A DNA stretch of 64,000 nt from Pseudomonas sp. R84 (GCF_009834515.1 NZ_CP019426.1:6341501-6405500); one strand, 5' to 3'. Shown: positions 36,735 through 47,104, counted from the first letter of the stretch. Numbers and translations: made by a program. Notes: generated from the sequence alone by a model not told the origin.

Positions 36735-36822
36735 GGCGGGAGCCTCCTGATGTTGTAAGAATATTGAGCGTTATCATGGCGACAGCGTTCAGTATTTACA
36801 ACACTTGACCCCCGCAGCGGCT

Positions 36823-37896
36823 TTAACCCTCGGAATAGAGCCTTGGCACCCGACGCAGATTGCAGAAGATCTGATACGGAATGGTCTCGGCCCACTGCGC
36901 CACTTCACTGGCGAGGATGTTTTTGCCCCACAGTTCGACGGTCGAACCGAGTTCAGCTTCCGGCACATCCGTCAGATCGATACACAGCATATCCATCGAC
37001 ACGCGCCCGAGGATGCGGCTGCGCTTGCCAGCCACCAAAACCGGCGTGCCGGTCGGCGCCTGACGCGGATAGCCGTCGGCGTAACCCATGGCGACCACGC
37101 CGATACGCATCGGTTTGTCGGTGATGAATTTGGCGCCGTAACCGATAGGTTCACCCGCTGGCAGCTCACGCACGCAGATGACTTTAGATTCCAGGGTCAT
37201 CACCGGTTGCAGACGCTCGGCCACGGCATTGGCTTCTTCAAACGGGGTCGCGCCGTAGAGCATGATGCCCGGGCGCACCCAGTCACTGTGAATCTGCGGC
37301 CAACCGAGTACGGCGGGCGAGTTGCGCAGACTGACTTCCGCGGCCAGACCCTGACGCGCCGCCTCAAACACCGCGACCTGTTCGGTGCTGCTCTGCGCGT
37401 GCAGTTCATCGGCGCGGGCGAAGTGGCTCATCAAGACGATTTTCGCCACTTTGCCGCTGGCCAGCAGACGCTGATAGGCGGCTGCGTAATCCTTTGGATG
37501 CAGACCGACGCGGTGCATGCCCGAATCGAGCTTCAGCCACACAGTAATCGGTTTGCTCAGGGTCGCCTGCTCGATCGATTCGAGCTGCCACAGCGAATGC
37601 ACCACGGTCCAGAAATCATGCTCGACAACCAGCGCCAGCTCATCGGCTTCGAAGATGCCTTCGAGCAACAACACCGGGGCCTTGATGCCGGCCGCGCGCA
37701 ACTCCAGCCCTTCTTCGATGCAGGCGACGGCAAAACCGTCGGCCTCGGCTTCCAGTGCCTGGGCGCAACGTACCGCGCCATGGCCGTAGGCGTCCGCCTT
37801 GATCACTGCAAGCGCCTTGGCGCCGGTGACTTCGCGGGCAATTCGGTAGTTGTGGCGCAGGGCTTCTAGGTCGATCAGGGCACGGGCAGGACGCAT
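36823..37896 (-). CDS. dadX: alanine racemase (catabolic DadX type)
   Basis: 357 residues. The PLP lysine site is [11 protein letters not shown] and the catalytic tyrosine motif is [19 protein letters not shown] and [12 protein letters not shown] also match. It interconverts L- and D-alanine. Being close to dadA and dadR identifies it as the catabolic DadX rather than the biosynthetic Alr. Minus strand, following ridA and dadA, probably one transcription unit induced by alanine through DadR. Confidence 0.94.
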   Translation of the reverse strand: MRPARALIDLEALRHNYRIAREVTGAKALAVIKADAYGHGAVRCAQALEAEADGFAVACIEEGLELRAAGIKAPVLLLEGIFEADELALVVEHDFWTVVHSLWQLESIEQATLSKPITVWLKLDSGMHRVGLHPKDYAAAYQRLLASGKVAKIVLMSHFARADELHAQSSTEQVAVFEAARQGLAAEVSLRNSPAVLGWPQIHSDWVRPGIMLYGATPFEEANAVAERLQPVMTLESKVICVRELPAGEPIGYGAKFITDKPMRIGVVAMGYADGYPRQAPTGTPVLVAGKRSRILGRVSMDMLCIDLTDVPEAELGSTVELWGKNILASEVAQWAETIPYQIFCNLRRVPRLYSEG

Positions 37897-37990
37897 GGCG
37901 GCAGACTTCTAGGCGGTCATGGGAAGAAAAACCGGCGCCGACTGACGACGTGAACCGCCAACAGCGCCGGGAGAGGGATCTTTACAACGG

Positions 37991-38344
37991 TTACGGCAGC
38001 GCGGCGACGATAGAAATTTCTACCAGAATGCTCGGCTTGGCCATTTTCGCTTCGACAGTAGCGCGGGCTGGGGCAGCGCCTTTTGGCAGCCACTGATCCC
38101 ACACCGAGTTCATCCCGGCGAAGTGCGCCTCGATGTCGTTCAGGTAAATCGTCGCCGACAACAGATGCTGTTTGTCAGTCCCGGCCAGATCAAGCAAACG
38201 CTCGATATTGGCCAGTACGTCGCGGGTCTGCTGTTCAATCCCGGCGTCGAAGTCGTCGCCGACCTGTCCGGCCAGATACACGGTGCCGTTGTGGCTGACG
38301 ATCTGACTCATGCGCTCATTGGTGAGCTGGCGCTGGATTGACAT
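37991..38344 (-). CDS. RidA family reactive-intermediate deaminase
   Basis: 117 residues from the ATG at 38344, with AGGAG upstream. The segment [33 protein letters not shown] and [11 protein letters not shown], near the C-terminal conserved end, fit the YjgF/RidA fold. RidA proteins hydrolyse imine/enamine intermediates such as those released by DadA. The gene overlaps the dadA end by 29 bases, so it is coupled to it. Confidence 0.93.
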   Translation of the reverse strand: MSIQRQLTNERMSQIVSHNGTVYLAGQVGDDFDAGIEQQTRDVLANIERLLDLAGTDKQHLLSATIYLNDIEAHFAGMNSVWDQWLPKGAAPARATVEAKMAKPSILVEISIVAALP

Positions 38345-39620
38345 GTTTTGCGGACTCCTGGGTTTTGTTGCCATAACGGGAAATATCGAGGCCTTCGGCG
38401 CTGATCTGTGGTTTTTTCTTCGCCATCAGGTCGGCCAGCAAACGACCGGAACCGCACGCCATGGTCCAGCCGAGCGTGCCGTGACCGGTGTTGAGGAACA
38501 GGTTTTTGAACGGCGTGGCACCGACGATCGGCGTGCCGTCCGGCGTGGTCGGACGCAGACCGGTCCAGAAACTCGCCTCGGCCAGATTACCGCCCTGAGG
38601 ATAAAGGTCGTTGACGATCATCTCCAGGGTTTCGCGGCGACGCGGGTTGAGCGACAGGTCAAAACCGGCGATCTCGGCCATGCCGCCAACGCGGATGCGG
38701 TTGTCGAAACGGGTGATCGCGACCTTGTAGGTCTCGTCGAGAATGGTCGAGGTCGGGGCCATCGCCGGGTTGGTGATCGGCACGGTCAGCGAGTAACCCT
38801 TGAGCGGATACACCGGGGCTTTGATGCCCAGTGGCTTGAGCAGTTGCGGCGAGTAGCTGCCGAGGGCCAGCACGTAGCGGTCGGCGGTTTCCAGCTTGCC
38901 GTCGATCCACACACCGTTGATGCGATCACCGGCGTAGTCGAGTTTCTGGATGTCCTGGCCGAAGCGGAATTCGACACCGAGCTTCACGGCCATTTCGGCG
39001 AGACGCGTGGTGAACATCTGGCAGTCGCCAGTCTGGTCGTTTGGCAGGCGCAGGGCACCAGCGAGGATGTCAGTCACACCTGCCAGTGCCGGTTCGACGC
39101 GGGCAATGCCGGCGCGGTCGAGGACTTCAAACGGCACCCCGGATTCTTTCAGCACGGCGATGTCTTTGGCGGCGCCATCCAGCTGTGCCTGGGTGCGGAA
39201 CAACTGGGTCGTGCCGAGGCTGCGGCCTTCGTAGGCGATGCCGGTTTCGGCGCGCAATTCGTCGAGGCAATCGCGGCTGTACTCGGACAGACGCACCATG
39301 CGCTCTTTGTTCACCGCGTAACGGTTGGCGGTGCAGTTGCGCAGCATCTGCGCCATCCACAGGTACTGGTCGATGTCGGCAGTGGCCTTGATCGCGAGAG
39401 GGGCGTGGCGTTGCAGCAACCACTTGATCGCCTTCAGCGGTACGCCCGGCGCGGCCCACGGCGAGGCGTAGCCCGGCGACACCTGACCGGCGTTGGCGAA
39501 ACTGGTCTCCATGGCCGCAGCAGGCTGCCGGTCGACCACCACCACTTCAAACCCGGCACGGGCCAGATAGTAAGCACTGGCGGTACCGATGACGCCGCTA
39601 CCCAAGACCATTACACGCAT
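38316..39620 (-). CDS. dadA: D-amino acid dehydrogenase small subunit
   Basis: 434 residues from the ATG at 39620, with GAGGG upstream. FAD-binding [17 protein letters not shown] (residues 6-22), and a C-terminal [20 protein letters not shown] match DadA. It oxidises D-alanine and other D-amino acids to 2-oxo acids at the inner membrane. It begins the dadA-ridA-dadX unit and is divergent from dadR; the 155 bases between should hold the DadR-controlled promoter. Confidence 0.95.
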   Translation of the reverse strand: MRVMVLGSGVIGTASAYYLARAGFEVVVVDRQPAAAMETSFANAGQVSPGYASPWAAPGVPLKAIKWLLQRHAPLAIKATADIDQYLWMAQMLRNCTANRYAVNKERMVRLSEYSRDCLDELRAETGIAYEGRSLGTTQLFRTQAQLDGAAKDIAVLKESGVPFEVLDRAGIARVEPALAGVTDILAGALRLPNDQTGDCQMFTTRLAEMAVKLGVEFRFGQDIQKLDYAGDRINGVWIDGKLETADRYVLALGSYSPQLLKPLGIKAPVYPLKGYSLTVPITNPAMAPTSTILDETYKVAITRFDNRIRVGGMAEIAGFDLSLNPRRRETLEMIVNDLYPQGGNLAEASFWTGLRPTTPDGTPIVGATPFKNLFLNTGHGTLGWTMACGSGRLLADLMAKKKPQISAEGLDISRYGNKTQESAKHVNPAPAHQ

Positions 39621-39775
39621 TTTGTATCCCTCATCGCGGCTGGGCCGCGCACGTCTGTTGTTAGAGCAATGATGCGCGCAGTGTAAAAAAGAAATGCCAG
39701 TGCTTTTCACTATATAAGCGCCTATATTTGGCGACAATTCTCGGCAAAAACCCTTTTCACGGAGGCGCATCCCCT

Positions 39776-40264
39776 ATGCGTACCAACACTCAGACCAAAC
39801 GTGAGCTGGACAAGATCGACCGCAACATCTTGCGGATCCTGCAGGCGGACGGACGGATTTCCTTTACCGAACTCGGCGAAAAAGTCGGCCTCTCCACCAC
39901 GCCGTGCACCGAGCGGGTGCGGCGTCTGGAGCGCGAAGGGATCATCATGGGCTACAACGCCCGGCTGAATCCGCAGCACTTGAAGGGTAGCTTGCTGGTG
40001 TTCGTCGAGATCAGCCTCGACTACAAATCCGGCGACACGTTCGAAGAGTTCCGCCGCGCGGTGCTGAAGTTGCCGCACGTGCTGGAATGCCATCTGGTCT
40101 CAGGGGATTTCGACTATCTGGTGAAGGCGCGGATTTCCGAGATGGCCTCGTACCGCAAGCTGCTGGGCGACATTCTGTTGAAGCTGCCGCATGTGCGGGA
40201 GTCGAAGAGTTATATCGTGATGGAAGAGGTGAAAGAGAGCCTGAGCTTACCTATTCCGGATTGA
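39776..40264 (+). CDS. dadR: Lrp/AsnC family regulator of alanine catabolism
   Basis: 162 residues from the ATG at 39776 (GGAGG ten bases upstream). The HTH is ISFTELGEKVGLSTTPCTERVRRLEREGII and the rest is the RAM ligand-binding domain (VLECHLVSGDFDYLVKARI). Divergent from dadA, it is the orthologue by position of DadR, which activates dad genes in response to L-alanine in Pseudomonas. Confidence 0.93.
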   Translation: MRTNTQTKRELDKIDRNILRILQADGRISFTELGEKVGLSTTPCTERVRRLEREGIIMGYNARLNPQHLKGSLLVFVEISLDYKSGDTFEEFRRAVLKLPHVLECHLVSGDFDYLVKARISEMASYRKLLGDILLKLPHVRESKSYIVMEEVKESLSLPIPD

Positions 40265-40282
40265 AGATCGGTGGCGCTCCAT

Positions 40283-40345
40283 TCGCGAGCAGGCTCGCTC
40301 CCACAGGGGAATGCATTCCAAATGTGGGAGCGAGCCTGCTCGCGA
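40283..40345. repeat. inverted REP pair with short spacer
   Basis: TCGCGAGCAGGCTCGCTCCC followed by its inverse after about 16 bases, between dadR and a convergent gene. Likely folds as a single hairpin. Confidence 0.85.
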
Positions 40346-40374
40346 TGGCGTCGACTCGGTCCCGAGTGAACGCG

Positions 40375-40728
40375 TTAAACCAACACCTGCCGATGCGCCG
40401 CCATGTACTCGAAGATCTGCTTCTCGACCCGCGGATGAATCAGCTCCACCGGCCGCCGCTCATTCGGGCAAGGCAAGGTTTTGGTCGTGCCGAACAGCCG
40501 GCAAATCAACGGCCGCTCTTCATACACCGTGCAGCCATTCGGCCCCAGGTGCACACAGTTCAGTTCTTCCATCGCCGCATCCTGCTCGGCGCGGGTCTTG
40601 CGCGGCAGGCGGGCCATTTCTTCCGGTGAGGTGGTCACCGGCCCACAGCAATCGTGGCAGCCGGGCACGCACTCGAACGAGGGGATCTGTTGGCGCAAGG
40701 TGCGGACTGTCTGGCTGTTGCAGCTCAT
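40375..40728 (-). CDS. YkgJ family cysteine-cluster protein
   Basis: 117 residues from the ATG at 40728. Cysteines occur as C..GCHDCCG (near 20-28), NCVHLGPNGCTVYEERPLICRLFG and PCPNE, the Cx..CC...C...C pattern of the Fe-S/zinc YkgJ family. Function is not known for the family beyond metal binding. Convergent with dadR. Confidence 0.88.
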   Translation of the reverse strand: MSCNSQTVRTLRQQIPSFECVPGCHDCCGPVTTSPEEMARLPRKTRAEQDAAMEELNCVHLGPNGCTVYEERPLICRLFGTTKTLPCPNERRPVELIHPRVEKQIFEYMAAHRQVLV

Positions 40729-40867
40729 CAAAACGGTAACCAAGGTGGAATAGGCGTCAATTGTGCCGCAAAAGCCCTGATCCAGACACCGCAGGCCGAC
40801 CAGTGTTGCCCACGTTCGGGCGTGCGGCTTATGCTCCGTCAAATTTTCTCGACACCTTAGCCGTTGG

Positions 40868-42187
40868 ATGACGCCCATGACTGCCCGCGCCTTCACCTCC
40901 GCGAGCCAACCCCACGTTGCCTCTTACTACGCCGCCAGCAGCCTGCCGCAGCCCGATCACCCGATCTTGCAAGGTGAGGTGCTCGCCGATGTCTGCGTGG
41001 TCGGCGGTGGCTTTTCCGGGTTGAACACGGCGCTGGAACTGGCTGAACGCGGCCTCAGCGTAGTGTTGCTGGAAGCGCACAAGATCGGTTGGGGCGCCAG
41101 TGGTCGCAACGGCGGGCAGCTTATTCGCGGGGTCGGTCACGGTCTCGATCAGTTCGCCAACGTCATCGGCGCCGACGGCGTGCGCGAGATGAAACTGATG
41201 GGCCTGGAAGCGGTGGAAATCGTCCGCCAGCGCGTCGAGCGTTTTCAGATTGCCTGCGACCTGACCTGGGGCTACTGCGACCTCGCCAACAAACCCGCCG
41301 ACCTTGAGGGCTTTGCCGAGGACGCCGAAGAATTGCGTGGCCTCGGTTATCGCTACGAAACCCGTTTGCTGCAAGCCAACGAGATGCACACCGTAGTCGG
41401 TTCCAAGCGCTATGTCGGTGGTTTGATCGACATGGGGTCAGGGCATTTGCATCCGCTCAATCTCGCGTTGGGCGAAGCAGCGGCGGCGCAGCAATTGGGC
41501 GTCAAACTGTTTGAACACTCGGTGGTGACACATATCGATTACGGCCCCGAAGTCAAAGTCCACACGGCCCAAGGTTCGGTGCGCGCCAAAACATTGGTGC
41601 TCGGTTGCAACGCCTATCTCAACGATCTGAATTCACAGCTTAGCGGTAAGGTTCTGCCCGCCGGCAGCTACATCATCGCCACCGAGCCGTTGAGCGAAGA
41701 ACAGGCGCATAACCTGCTGCCGCAGAACATGGCGGTCTGCGACCAACGTGTCGCGCTGGATTATTACCGACTCTCGGCGGATCGTCGTTTGCTGTTCGGC
41801 GGTGCCTGCCATTATTCGGGGCGCGATCCAAAGGATATCGGCGCCTACATGCAACCGAAGATGCTCGAAGTGTTCCCGCAACTCGCTGGCGTGAATATCG
41901 AATATCAGTGGGGCGGCATGATCGGCATCGGCGCGAACCGCTTGCCGCAGATTGGTCGGCTCGCGGATCAGCCGAACGTGTATTACGCCCAGGCGTACTC
42001 CGGGCACGGGGTGAATGCCACGCACCTGGCGGGCAAGTTATTGGCCGAGGCGATCAGCGGGCAACACAGCGGTGGCTTTGATCTGTTTGCCAAGGTGCCG
42101 CACATCACCTTCCCGGGCGGCAAGCATTTGCGCTCGCCGTTGTTGGCGCTGGGGATGTTGTGGCATCGCCTCAAAGAGTTGGTCTGA
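40868..42187 (+). CDS. FAD-dependent oxidoreductase, PuuB/OrdL-like
   Basis: 439 residues. The N-terminal FAD motif is VCVVGGGFSGLNTALELAERG (residues about 38-58), followed by GASGRNGGQLIRG, the DAO-family signature of gamma-glutamylputrescine oxidase and related enzymes. The C-terminal end YYAQAYSGHGVNATHLAGKLLAEAI is also typical. It likely oxidises a gamma-glutamylated amine in polyamine or amine catabolism. The aldehyde dehydrogenase at 48649 could handle the product; they are not in one operon. Confidence 0.88.
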   Translation: MTPMTARAFTSASQPHVASYYAASSLPQPDHPILQGEVLADVCVVGGGFSGLNTALELAERGLSVVLLEAHKIGWGASGRNGGQLIRGVGHGLDQFANVIGADGVREMKLMGLEAVEIVRQRVERFQIACDLTWGYCDLANKPADLEGFAEDAEELRGLGYRYETRLLQANEMHTVVGSKRYVGGLIDMGSGHLHPLNLALGEAAAAQQLGVKLFEHSVVTHIDYGPEVKVHTAQGSVRAKTLVLGCNAYLNDLNSQLSGKVLPAGSYIIATEPLSEEQAHNLLPQNMAVCDQRVALDYYRLSADRRLLFGGACHYSGRDPKDIGAYMQPKMLEVFPQLAGVNIEYQWGGMIGIGANRLPQIGRLADQPNVYYAQAYSGHGVNATHLAGKLLAEAISGQHSGGFDLFAKVPHITFPGGKHLRSPLLALGMLWHRLKELV

Positions 42188-42214
42188 TGATTTGCGGCGC
42201 TCATGAGGCCGCTT

Positions 42215-42303
42215 TCGCGAGCAGGCTCGCTCCCACAGGGTTCTGCTGTGGATGGGAATTTTGTATCCACTGAAGATCAATGTGGGAGCGAGCCTGCTCG
42301 CGA
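42215..42303. repeat. inverted REP pair
   Basis: TCGCGAGCAGGCTCGCTCCC and its inverse around about 45 bases. It lies between the oxidase stop and the convergent DUF1127 gene. Confidence 0.85.
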
Positions 42304-42329
42304 AGGGGCCGGCAAGAACAATACAGATC

Positions 42330-42575
42330 TCAGATCCGCCAGAACGGCTTCAACCCCTCCTCCTGCGCCTGTTCACGCGTCAGCCCGATATCCCTGAGCT
42401 GATCCGCCGTCAGCGCCAGCAACGCCTTGCGCGTGTGCAGACGATGCCAGAACAGATTCCAGCGACTCAGGCCGGACGGTGCGTTACGCATGATCTCATT
42501 GCGTGCACGATCCTTCTGCCCTGCCGCCAGTTCCTGACTGTGTAACGTCAGCCGCACATCGCTCAAGCCATTCAT
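42330..42575 (-). CDS. DUF1127 family small protein
   Basis: 81 residues from the ATG at 42575; AGGAG lies eight bases upstream, which favours it over a TTG at 42581. The segment WNLFWHRLHTRKALLALTADQLRDIGLTREQAQEEGLKPFW is the DUF1127 domain (R..LA.L....L.DiGl.r.q...e). Members are small, probably RNA-binding proteins with roles in stress and phosphate regulation; specifics not known here. It is divergent from a MocR gene, a frequent arrangement. Confidence 0.9.
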   Translation of the reverse strand: MNGLSDVRLTLHSQELAAGQKDRARNEIMRNAPSGLSRWNLFWHRLHTRKALLALTADQLRDIGLTREQAQEEGLKPFWRI

Positions 42576-42634
42576 TTTCAATGCTCCTGTTTACTTGGGT
42601 AGCCAGAGATTCCATGATGCGCGGGCAAGCAAAA

Positions 42635-42677
42635 CCATTACAGATTCAAAGCAACTGTATTAACTCCATACAGATTC
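42635..42677. promoter_or_regulatory. direct repeat CCA(T)TACAGATTC, candidate MocR operator
   Basis: CCATTACAGATTC at 42635-42647 and CCATACAGATTC at 42666-42677 are direct repeats about 30 bases apart (near three helical turns), between the DUF1127 start and the MocR start. MocR regulators often bind spaced direct repeats in such intervals. The assignment is an inference. Confidence 0.4.
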
Positions 42678-42754
42678 GTCGTTTTACCGACTGAATTGTC
42701 AATTTTTGCCACGTCTGTACTGGTTTATCGAATCACCTGCACCGAGGCAGCGCC

Positions 42755-44176
42755 ATGACCCTTTACGTAAATCTCGCCGAATTGCTCGGCACGCGCATCG
42801 AAAACGGCTTCTATCGTCCCGGCGATCGGTTGCCGTCGGTGCGCGCCTTGAGCGTTGAACACGGGGTCAGCCTGAGCACGGTGCAGCAAGCTTATCGCGT
42901 GCTCGAAGACAGTGGCCTGGCCACGCCGAAACCCAAATCCGGCTACTTCGTGCCAGTCGGCCGCGAACTGCCGGAGTTGCCCGCCGTTGGCCGCCCGGCA
43001 CAGCGACCGGTGGAAATTTCGCAATGGGATCAGGTGCTGGAATTGATTCGCGCGGTGCCGCGCAAGGATGTCGTGCAACTGGGTCGCGGCATGCCGGACA
43101 TCAGCTCGCCGACCATGAAGCCGCTGCTGCGCGGCTTGGCACGAATCAGCCGCCGTCAGGACATGCCCGGTCTGTATTACGACAATATCCACGGCACCCT
43201 CGAACTGCGCGAGCAGATCGCCCGACTGATGCTCGATTCCGGCTGCCAGTTGAGCGCCAGCGATCTGGTGATCACCACCGGTTGCCACGAAGCGCTGTCG
43301 ACCAGCATCCACGCGATCTGCGAGCCGGGCGACATCGTCGCGGTGGACTCGCCAAGCTTTCACGGTGCCATGCAGACGCTTAAAGGCCTGGGCATGAAGG
43401 CCCTGGAAATCCCCACCGATCCGCTCACCGGCATCAGCCTGGAAGCCCTGGAACTGGCGCTGGAGCAATGGCCGATCAAGGTCATCCAGATCACCCCCAA
43501 CTGCAATAACCCGCTGGGTTACATCATGCCGGAGTCGCGCAAACGCGCCCTGCTCACCCTCGCGCAGCGCTTCGACGTGGCGATCATCGAGGACGATGTA
43601 TATGGCGAGCTGGCCTACACCTACCCGCGCCCGCGCACGATCAAATCTTTCGACGAAGACGGCCGCGTATTGCTGTGCAGTTCGTTTTCCAAGACCTTGG
43701 CGCCGGGCCTGCGCATCGGCTGGGTCGCACCGGGCCGCTACCTCGAGCGCGTGCTGCACATGAAATACATCAGCACCGGATCGACCGCGCCGCAGCCGCA
43801 GATCGCCATCGCCGAATTCCTCAAGGCCGGCCACTTCGAACCGCACTTGCGGCGCATGCGCACGCAATACCAGCGCAGTCGCGACATGATGATCGACTGG
43901 GTTACCCGCTATTTCCCGGCAGGCACACGCGCCAGTAGGCCGCAAGGCAGCTTCATGTTGTGGGTCGAATTGCCGGAAGGTTTCGACACCTTGAAACTCA
44001 ATCGTGAGTTGCACGACCAAGGCGTACAGATTGCCGTCGGCAGCATTTTTTCCGCCTCGGGCAAGTACCGCAATTGCCTGCGGATGAACTACGCTGCCAA
44101 ACCGACAGCGCAGATCGAAGAGGCGGTGCGCAAGGTCGGCGAGACGGCCGTCAGATTGCTGGCCGAGGCCGACTGA
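42755..44176 (+). CDS. MocR-type GntR regulator with aminotransferase domain
   Basis: 473 residues. The N-terminal winged HTH reads IENGFYRPGDRLPSVRALSVEHGVSLSTVQQAYRVLED. The large C-terminal domain has the fold of type I aminotransferases: ITPNCNNPLGYIMPESRKRAL, IIEDDVYGELAY and SSFSKTLAPGLRIGWV with the PLP lysine in SFSK. Such proteins sense PLP or an amine and control transcription. Divergent from DUF1127, and possibly its regulator. Confidence 0.92.
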   Translation: MTLYVNLAELLGTRIENGFYRPGDRLPSVRALSVEHGVSLSTVQQAYRVLEDSGLATPKPKSGYFVPVGRELPELPAVGRPAQRPVEISQWDQVLELIRAVPRKDVVQLGRGMPDISSPTMKPLLRGLARISRRQDMPGLYYDNIHGTLELREQIARLMLDSGCQLSASDLVITTGCHEALSTSIHAICEPGDIVAVDSPSFHGAMQTLKGLGMKALEIPTDPLTGISLEALELALEQWPIKVIQITPNCNNPLGYIMPESRKRALLTLAQRFDVAIIEDDVYGELAYTYPRPRTIKSFDEDGRVLLCSSFSKTLAPGLRIGWVAPGRYLERVLHMKYISTGSTAPQPQIAIAEFLKAGHFEPHLRRMRTQYQRSRDMMIDWVTRYFPAGTRASRPQGSFMLWVELPEGFDTLKLNRELHDQGVQIAVGSIFSASGKYRNCLRMNYAAKPTAQIEEAVRKVGETAVRLLAEAD

Positions 44177-44236
44177 CCTTTTTCCAGAGAACCGCGTCCA
44201 TATGCCGACCCTAGCCGCCATTCGGAATGACCCTAC

Positions 44237-45805
44237 GTGAGATTCAGACAGCCCCTGTTCGCTTTGCTGTTACTCGCCTCGTTCCTGAGCGGCTGTGCCA
44301 GTCTCGATGTTCCGCGCGAGCCGAGTCAGGCATTGCCGGCTTCCGATTCCAGCTTCGGCCGTTCGATTCAGGCACAAGCGGCGCCCTATCAAGGCCGCTC
44401 GGGGTTTCGCCTGCTGTCCAACAGCAGCGAGGCGTTCACCGCGCGCGCCGAACTGATCCGCAACGCCCAGACCAGCCTCGATCTGCAGTACTACATCGTC
44501 CACGATGGCATCAGCACGCGGATGCTGGTGGAGGAACTGCTCAAGGCTGCCGACCGTGGCGTGCGCGTGCGCATCCTCCTCGATGACACCACCAGCGATG
44601 GCCTCGACCAGATCATCGCCACTCTGGCGGCGCATCCGCAGATTCAGATTCGTTTGTTCAATCCGCTGCATCTGGGCCGCAGCACCGGCGTCACCCGCGC
44701 GGCCGGTCGCTTGTTCAACCTGTCGCTGCAGCATCGACGCATGCACAACAAGCTGTGGCTGGCGGATAACAGCGTGGCCATCGTCGGCGGGCGCAATCTG
44801 GGTGACGAGTATTTCGACGCCGAGCCGAACCTGAATTTCACCGACATCGACATGCTCAGCGTCGGGCCGGTGGCCGAGCAGCTCGGACACAGTTTCGACC
44901 AGTACTGGAACAGCGCGCTGAGCAAGCCGATCGACGAGTTTCTTACCAGCCAACCGACCGCCAAGGACCTGCAGAACACCCGCACACGCCTGGAAGAATC
45001 GCTGGAAGACACCCGCAAACAAAATCACGCGCTGTATCAGCAGTTGATGACGTTCAAGACCGAACCGCGCATGGACATCTGGCGCAAAGAACTGATCTGG
45101 GCGTGGAATCAGGCGTTGTGGGACGCGCCGAGCAAGGTCTTGGCCAAGGGTGAGCCGGATCCGCAATTGCTGCTGACCACGCAACTGGCACCCGAGCTTA
45201 CAGGCGTGAGCAAAGAGCTGATCATGATTTCGGCGTACTTCGTGCCGGGCCAGCCGGGGCTGGTTTACCTGACCGGTCGCGCCGATGCCGGCGTCTCGGT
45301 GAGCCTGCTGACCAACGCGCTGGAGGCCACCGATGTGCCGGCGGTGCATGGCGGATATGCACCGTATCGCAAGGCGCTATTGGAGCACGGCGTGAAACTG
45401 TACGAACTGCGGCGCCAGCCTGGGGATAACTACGGCAGCGGCCCGCATGTGTTTTACAGCAAGTCGTTTCGCGGTTCCGATTCAAGCCTGCACAGCAAAG
45501 CGATGATCTTTGATCGGCAGAAGTCTTTCATCGGCTCGTTCAACTTCGACCCGCGCTCGGTGCTGTGGAATACCGAGGTCGGGGTGTTGGTGGACAGCCC
45601 TGAGCTGGCCGGGCATGTGCGCGAACTGGCGCTGCAAGGCATGGCGCCAGCGCTGAGTTACGAGGCGAAATTGCAGGATGGCCAGATTGTCTGGATCACT
45701 GAGGACAACGGCCAGATGCACACCCTGACCAAGGAGCCGGGGAGTTGGTGGCGGCGGTTCAACGCGTGGTTCAGCACCACTGTCGGGCTTGAGCGAATGC
45801 TTTAA
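44237..45805 (+). CDS. phospholipase D family lipoprotein (cardiolipin synthase-like)
   Basis: 522 residues, start GTG (44237). A lipobox (LLLASFLSGCASL) indicates an outer- or inner-membrane lipoprotein. Two HxK(x4)D motifs are visible: HNKLWLADNSVAIVGGRNLGDEY (residues about 170-195) and HSKAMIFDRQKSFIGSFNFDPRS near the C-terminus. Such periplasmic phospholipase D-like proteins may act on lipids or as cardiolipin synthases (ClsC-like). 60 bases after the MocR stop, same strand. Confidence 0.88.
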   Translation: MRFRQPLFALLLLASFLSGCASLDVPREPSQALPASDSSFGRSIQAQAAPYQGRSGFRLLSNSSEAFTARAELIRNAQTSLDLQYYIVHDGISTRMLVEELLKAADRGVRVRILLDDTTSDGLDQIIATLAAHPQIQIRLFNPLHLGRSTGVTRAAGRLFNLSLQHRRMHNKLWLADNSVAIVGGRNLGDEYFDAEPNLNFTDIDMLSVGPVAEQLGHSFDQYWNSALSKPIDEFLTSQPTAKDLQNTRTRLEESLEDTRKQNHALYQQLMTFKTEPRMDIWRKELIWAWNQALWDAPSKVLAKGEPDPQLLLTTQLAPELTGVSKELIMISAYFVPGQPGLVYLTGRADAGVSVSLLTNALEATDVPAVHGGYAPYRKALLEHGVKLYELRRQPGDNYGSGPHVFYSKSFRGSDSSLHSKAMIFDRQKSFIGSFNFDPRSVLWNTEVGVLVDSPELAGHVRELALQGMAPALSYEAKLQDGQIVWITEDNGQMHTLTKEPGSWWRRFNAWFSTTVGLERML

Positions 45806-45817
45806 AGAGCAAAAGAT

Positions 45818-46963
45818 CTACGCAGGCTCGGTCACTGGGCCAAACGCACCCTGACGCAAAAGCAGCAGAACCAACCCAAACGCCCCAATCGCCATCAACA
45901 ACGGCAACGCATGCCCGCTGATCCACTGACTGCCCGCCCCGGCCGCGAGCGGCCCGACCAGACAACCCACACCCCATAGCTGCGCAATGTGCGCGTTCGC
46001 CCGCACCAGCGCATCGTCGCGATAACGCTCGCCAATCAGAATCAGCGACAGGGTGAACAAACCACCGGCACTCGCCCCGAACAATACCCAAAGTGGCCAG
46101 ATCAGCAGCGTGTCGAGCAACAGCGGAATCGCCAGACTCGACAGCATCAACACCACGGCGCAGCCGGCAAACAACGTACGCCGCGACAGATAATCGGCCA
46201 ACGCGCCAATCGGCAATTGCAGCAACGCATCGCCGACCACCACCGTGCTGACCATCGCCAGCGCGATTTCAGCGGTGAAGCCCTGTTGCAGGCAATACAC
46301 CGGCAGCAACGTCAGGATCATCGCCTCGAACGCGGCAAACAATGACACCGCCCAGGCAATTGCCGGCAGCTCTCGGGCAAATCCCCACAGATCGCGGAAC
46401 GTCACACTACTGGCTTCACTGCTCGGTGCACCACTGCGGCCCAACAGAAGCAAAGGCGAAACCAACAGCAGGCCGACGCCGACCCAGAATCCGTAATCCT
46501 CTTCGGTGCCGAGCGCACCCAGCAGCAATGGGCCAGACAACTGGCTCAACGCATAGCTGCTGCCGTACAGCGCCACCAAGCGACCGCGCCAGTGCTCGAC
46601 CACCAGTTGATTGATCCAGCTCTCGCCGAGGATGAACACGATGGTCAGGATCACCCCGATCATCAGCCGTAGCACCAGCCAGATCGGGTAACTCGGCAAC
46701 AGCGCCAACAAGCCGATCGACAGCGCCCCGGCCCACAGGCACAGGCGCATCAGATTGGCCGTGCCGAAGCGTGCCGCCAGATGACTGGAAATCTTCGCGC
46801 CCAACAACACGCCAATCGCTGGCATCGCCGCCATCACGCCGATGGCGAAGGCGCCGTAGCCCCAGCCTTCCAGGCGCAACGACACCAACGGCATGCTGAC
46901 CCCCAGGGCCAGACCGACACTCAAGACAGACGCCAACACGGCGAAATACGTCGCCCACCGCAT
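45818..46963 (-). CDS. MFS transporter (YcaD-like)
   Basis: 381 residues with about 12 hydrophobic segments, among them LGVSMPLVSLRLEGWGYGAFAIGVM and GVLLGAKISSHLAARFG. AGGAG is upstream. The short conserved loop between segments 2 and 3 (GAKISSHLAARFG) is of the MFS type. The substrate is not readable. Convergent with the phospholipase gene by 12 bases. Confidence 0.88.
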   Translation of the reverse strand: MRWATYFAVLASVLSVGLALGVSMPLVSLRLEGWGYGAFAIGVMAAMPAIGVLLGAKISSHLAARFGTANLMRLCLWAGALSIGLLALLPSYPIWLVLRLMIGVILTIVFILGESWINQLVVEHWRGRLVALYGSSYALSQLSGPLLLGALGTEEDYGFWVGVGLLLVSPLLLLGRSGAPSSEASSVTFRDLWGFARELPAIAWAVSLFAAFEAMILTLLPVYCLQQGFTAEIALAMVSTVVVGDALLQLPIGALADYLSRRTLFAGCAVVLMLSSLAIPLLLDTLLIWPLWVLFGASAGGLFTLSLILIGERYRDDALVRANAHIAQLWGVGCLVGPLAAGAGSQWISGHALPLLMAIGAFGLVLLLLRQGAFGPVTEPA

Positions 46964-47012
46964 GTTCCACGCTCCTGTGGATAATTATTTTTTGGAGGCC
47001 GCATCAAACAAA

Positions 47013-47104
47013 TGTGAGAGCGAGCCTGCTCGCGAATACGGCTGCACATTCAGCACATGGGCTGACTGATACACCGCTTTCGCGAGCAGGCTCGCTCCCA
47101 CAGG
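47013..47104. repeat. inverted REP pair
   Basis: TGTGAGAGCGAGCCTGCTCG (one mismatch) and CGCGAGCAGGCTCGCTCCCA around about 45 bases, between the MFS gene and the aldehyde dehydrogenase gene. Confidence 0.85.

Noticed and set aside
38310..39686. A 458-codon plus-strand frame
   Set aside because: Antisense to dadA; no ribosome site and no recognisable product.
42725..44221. A 498-codon minus-strand frame
   Set aside because: Antisense to the MocR gene, whose HTH and aminotransferase motifs are plain. The antisense product has no motif.
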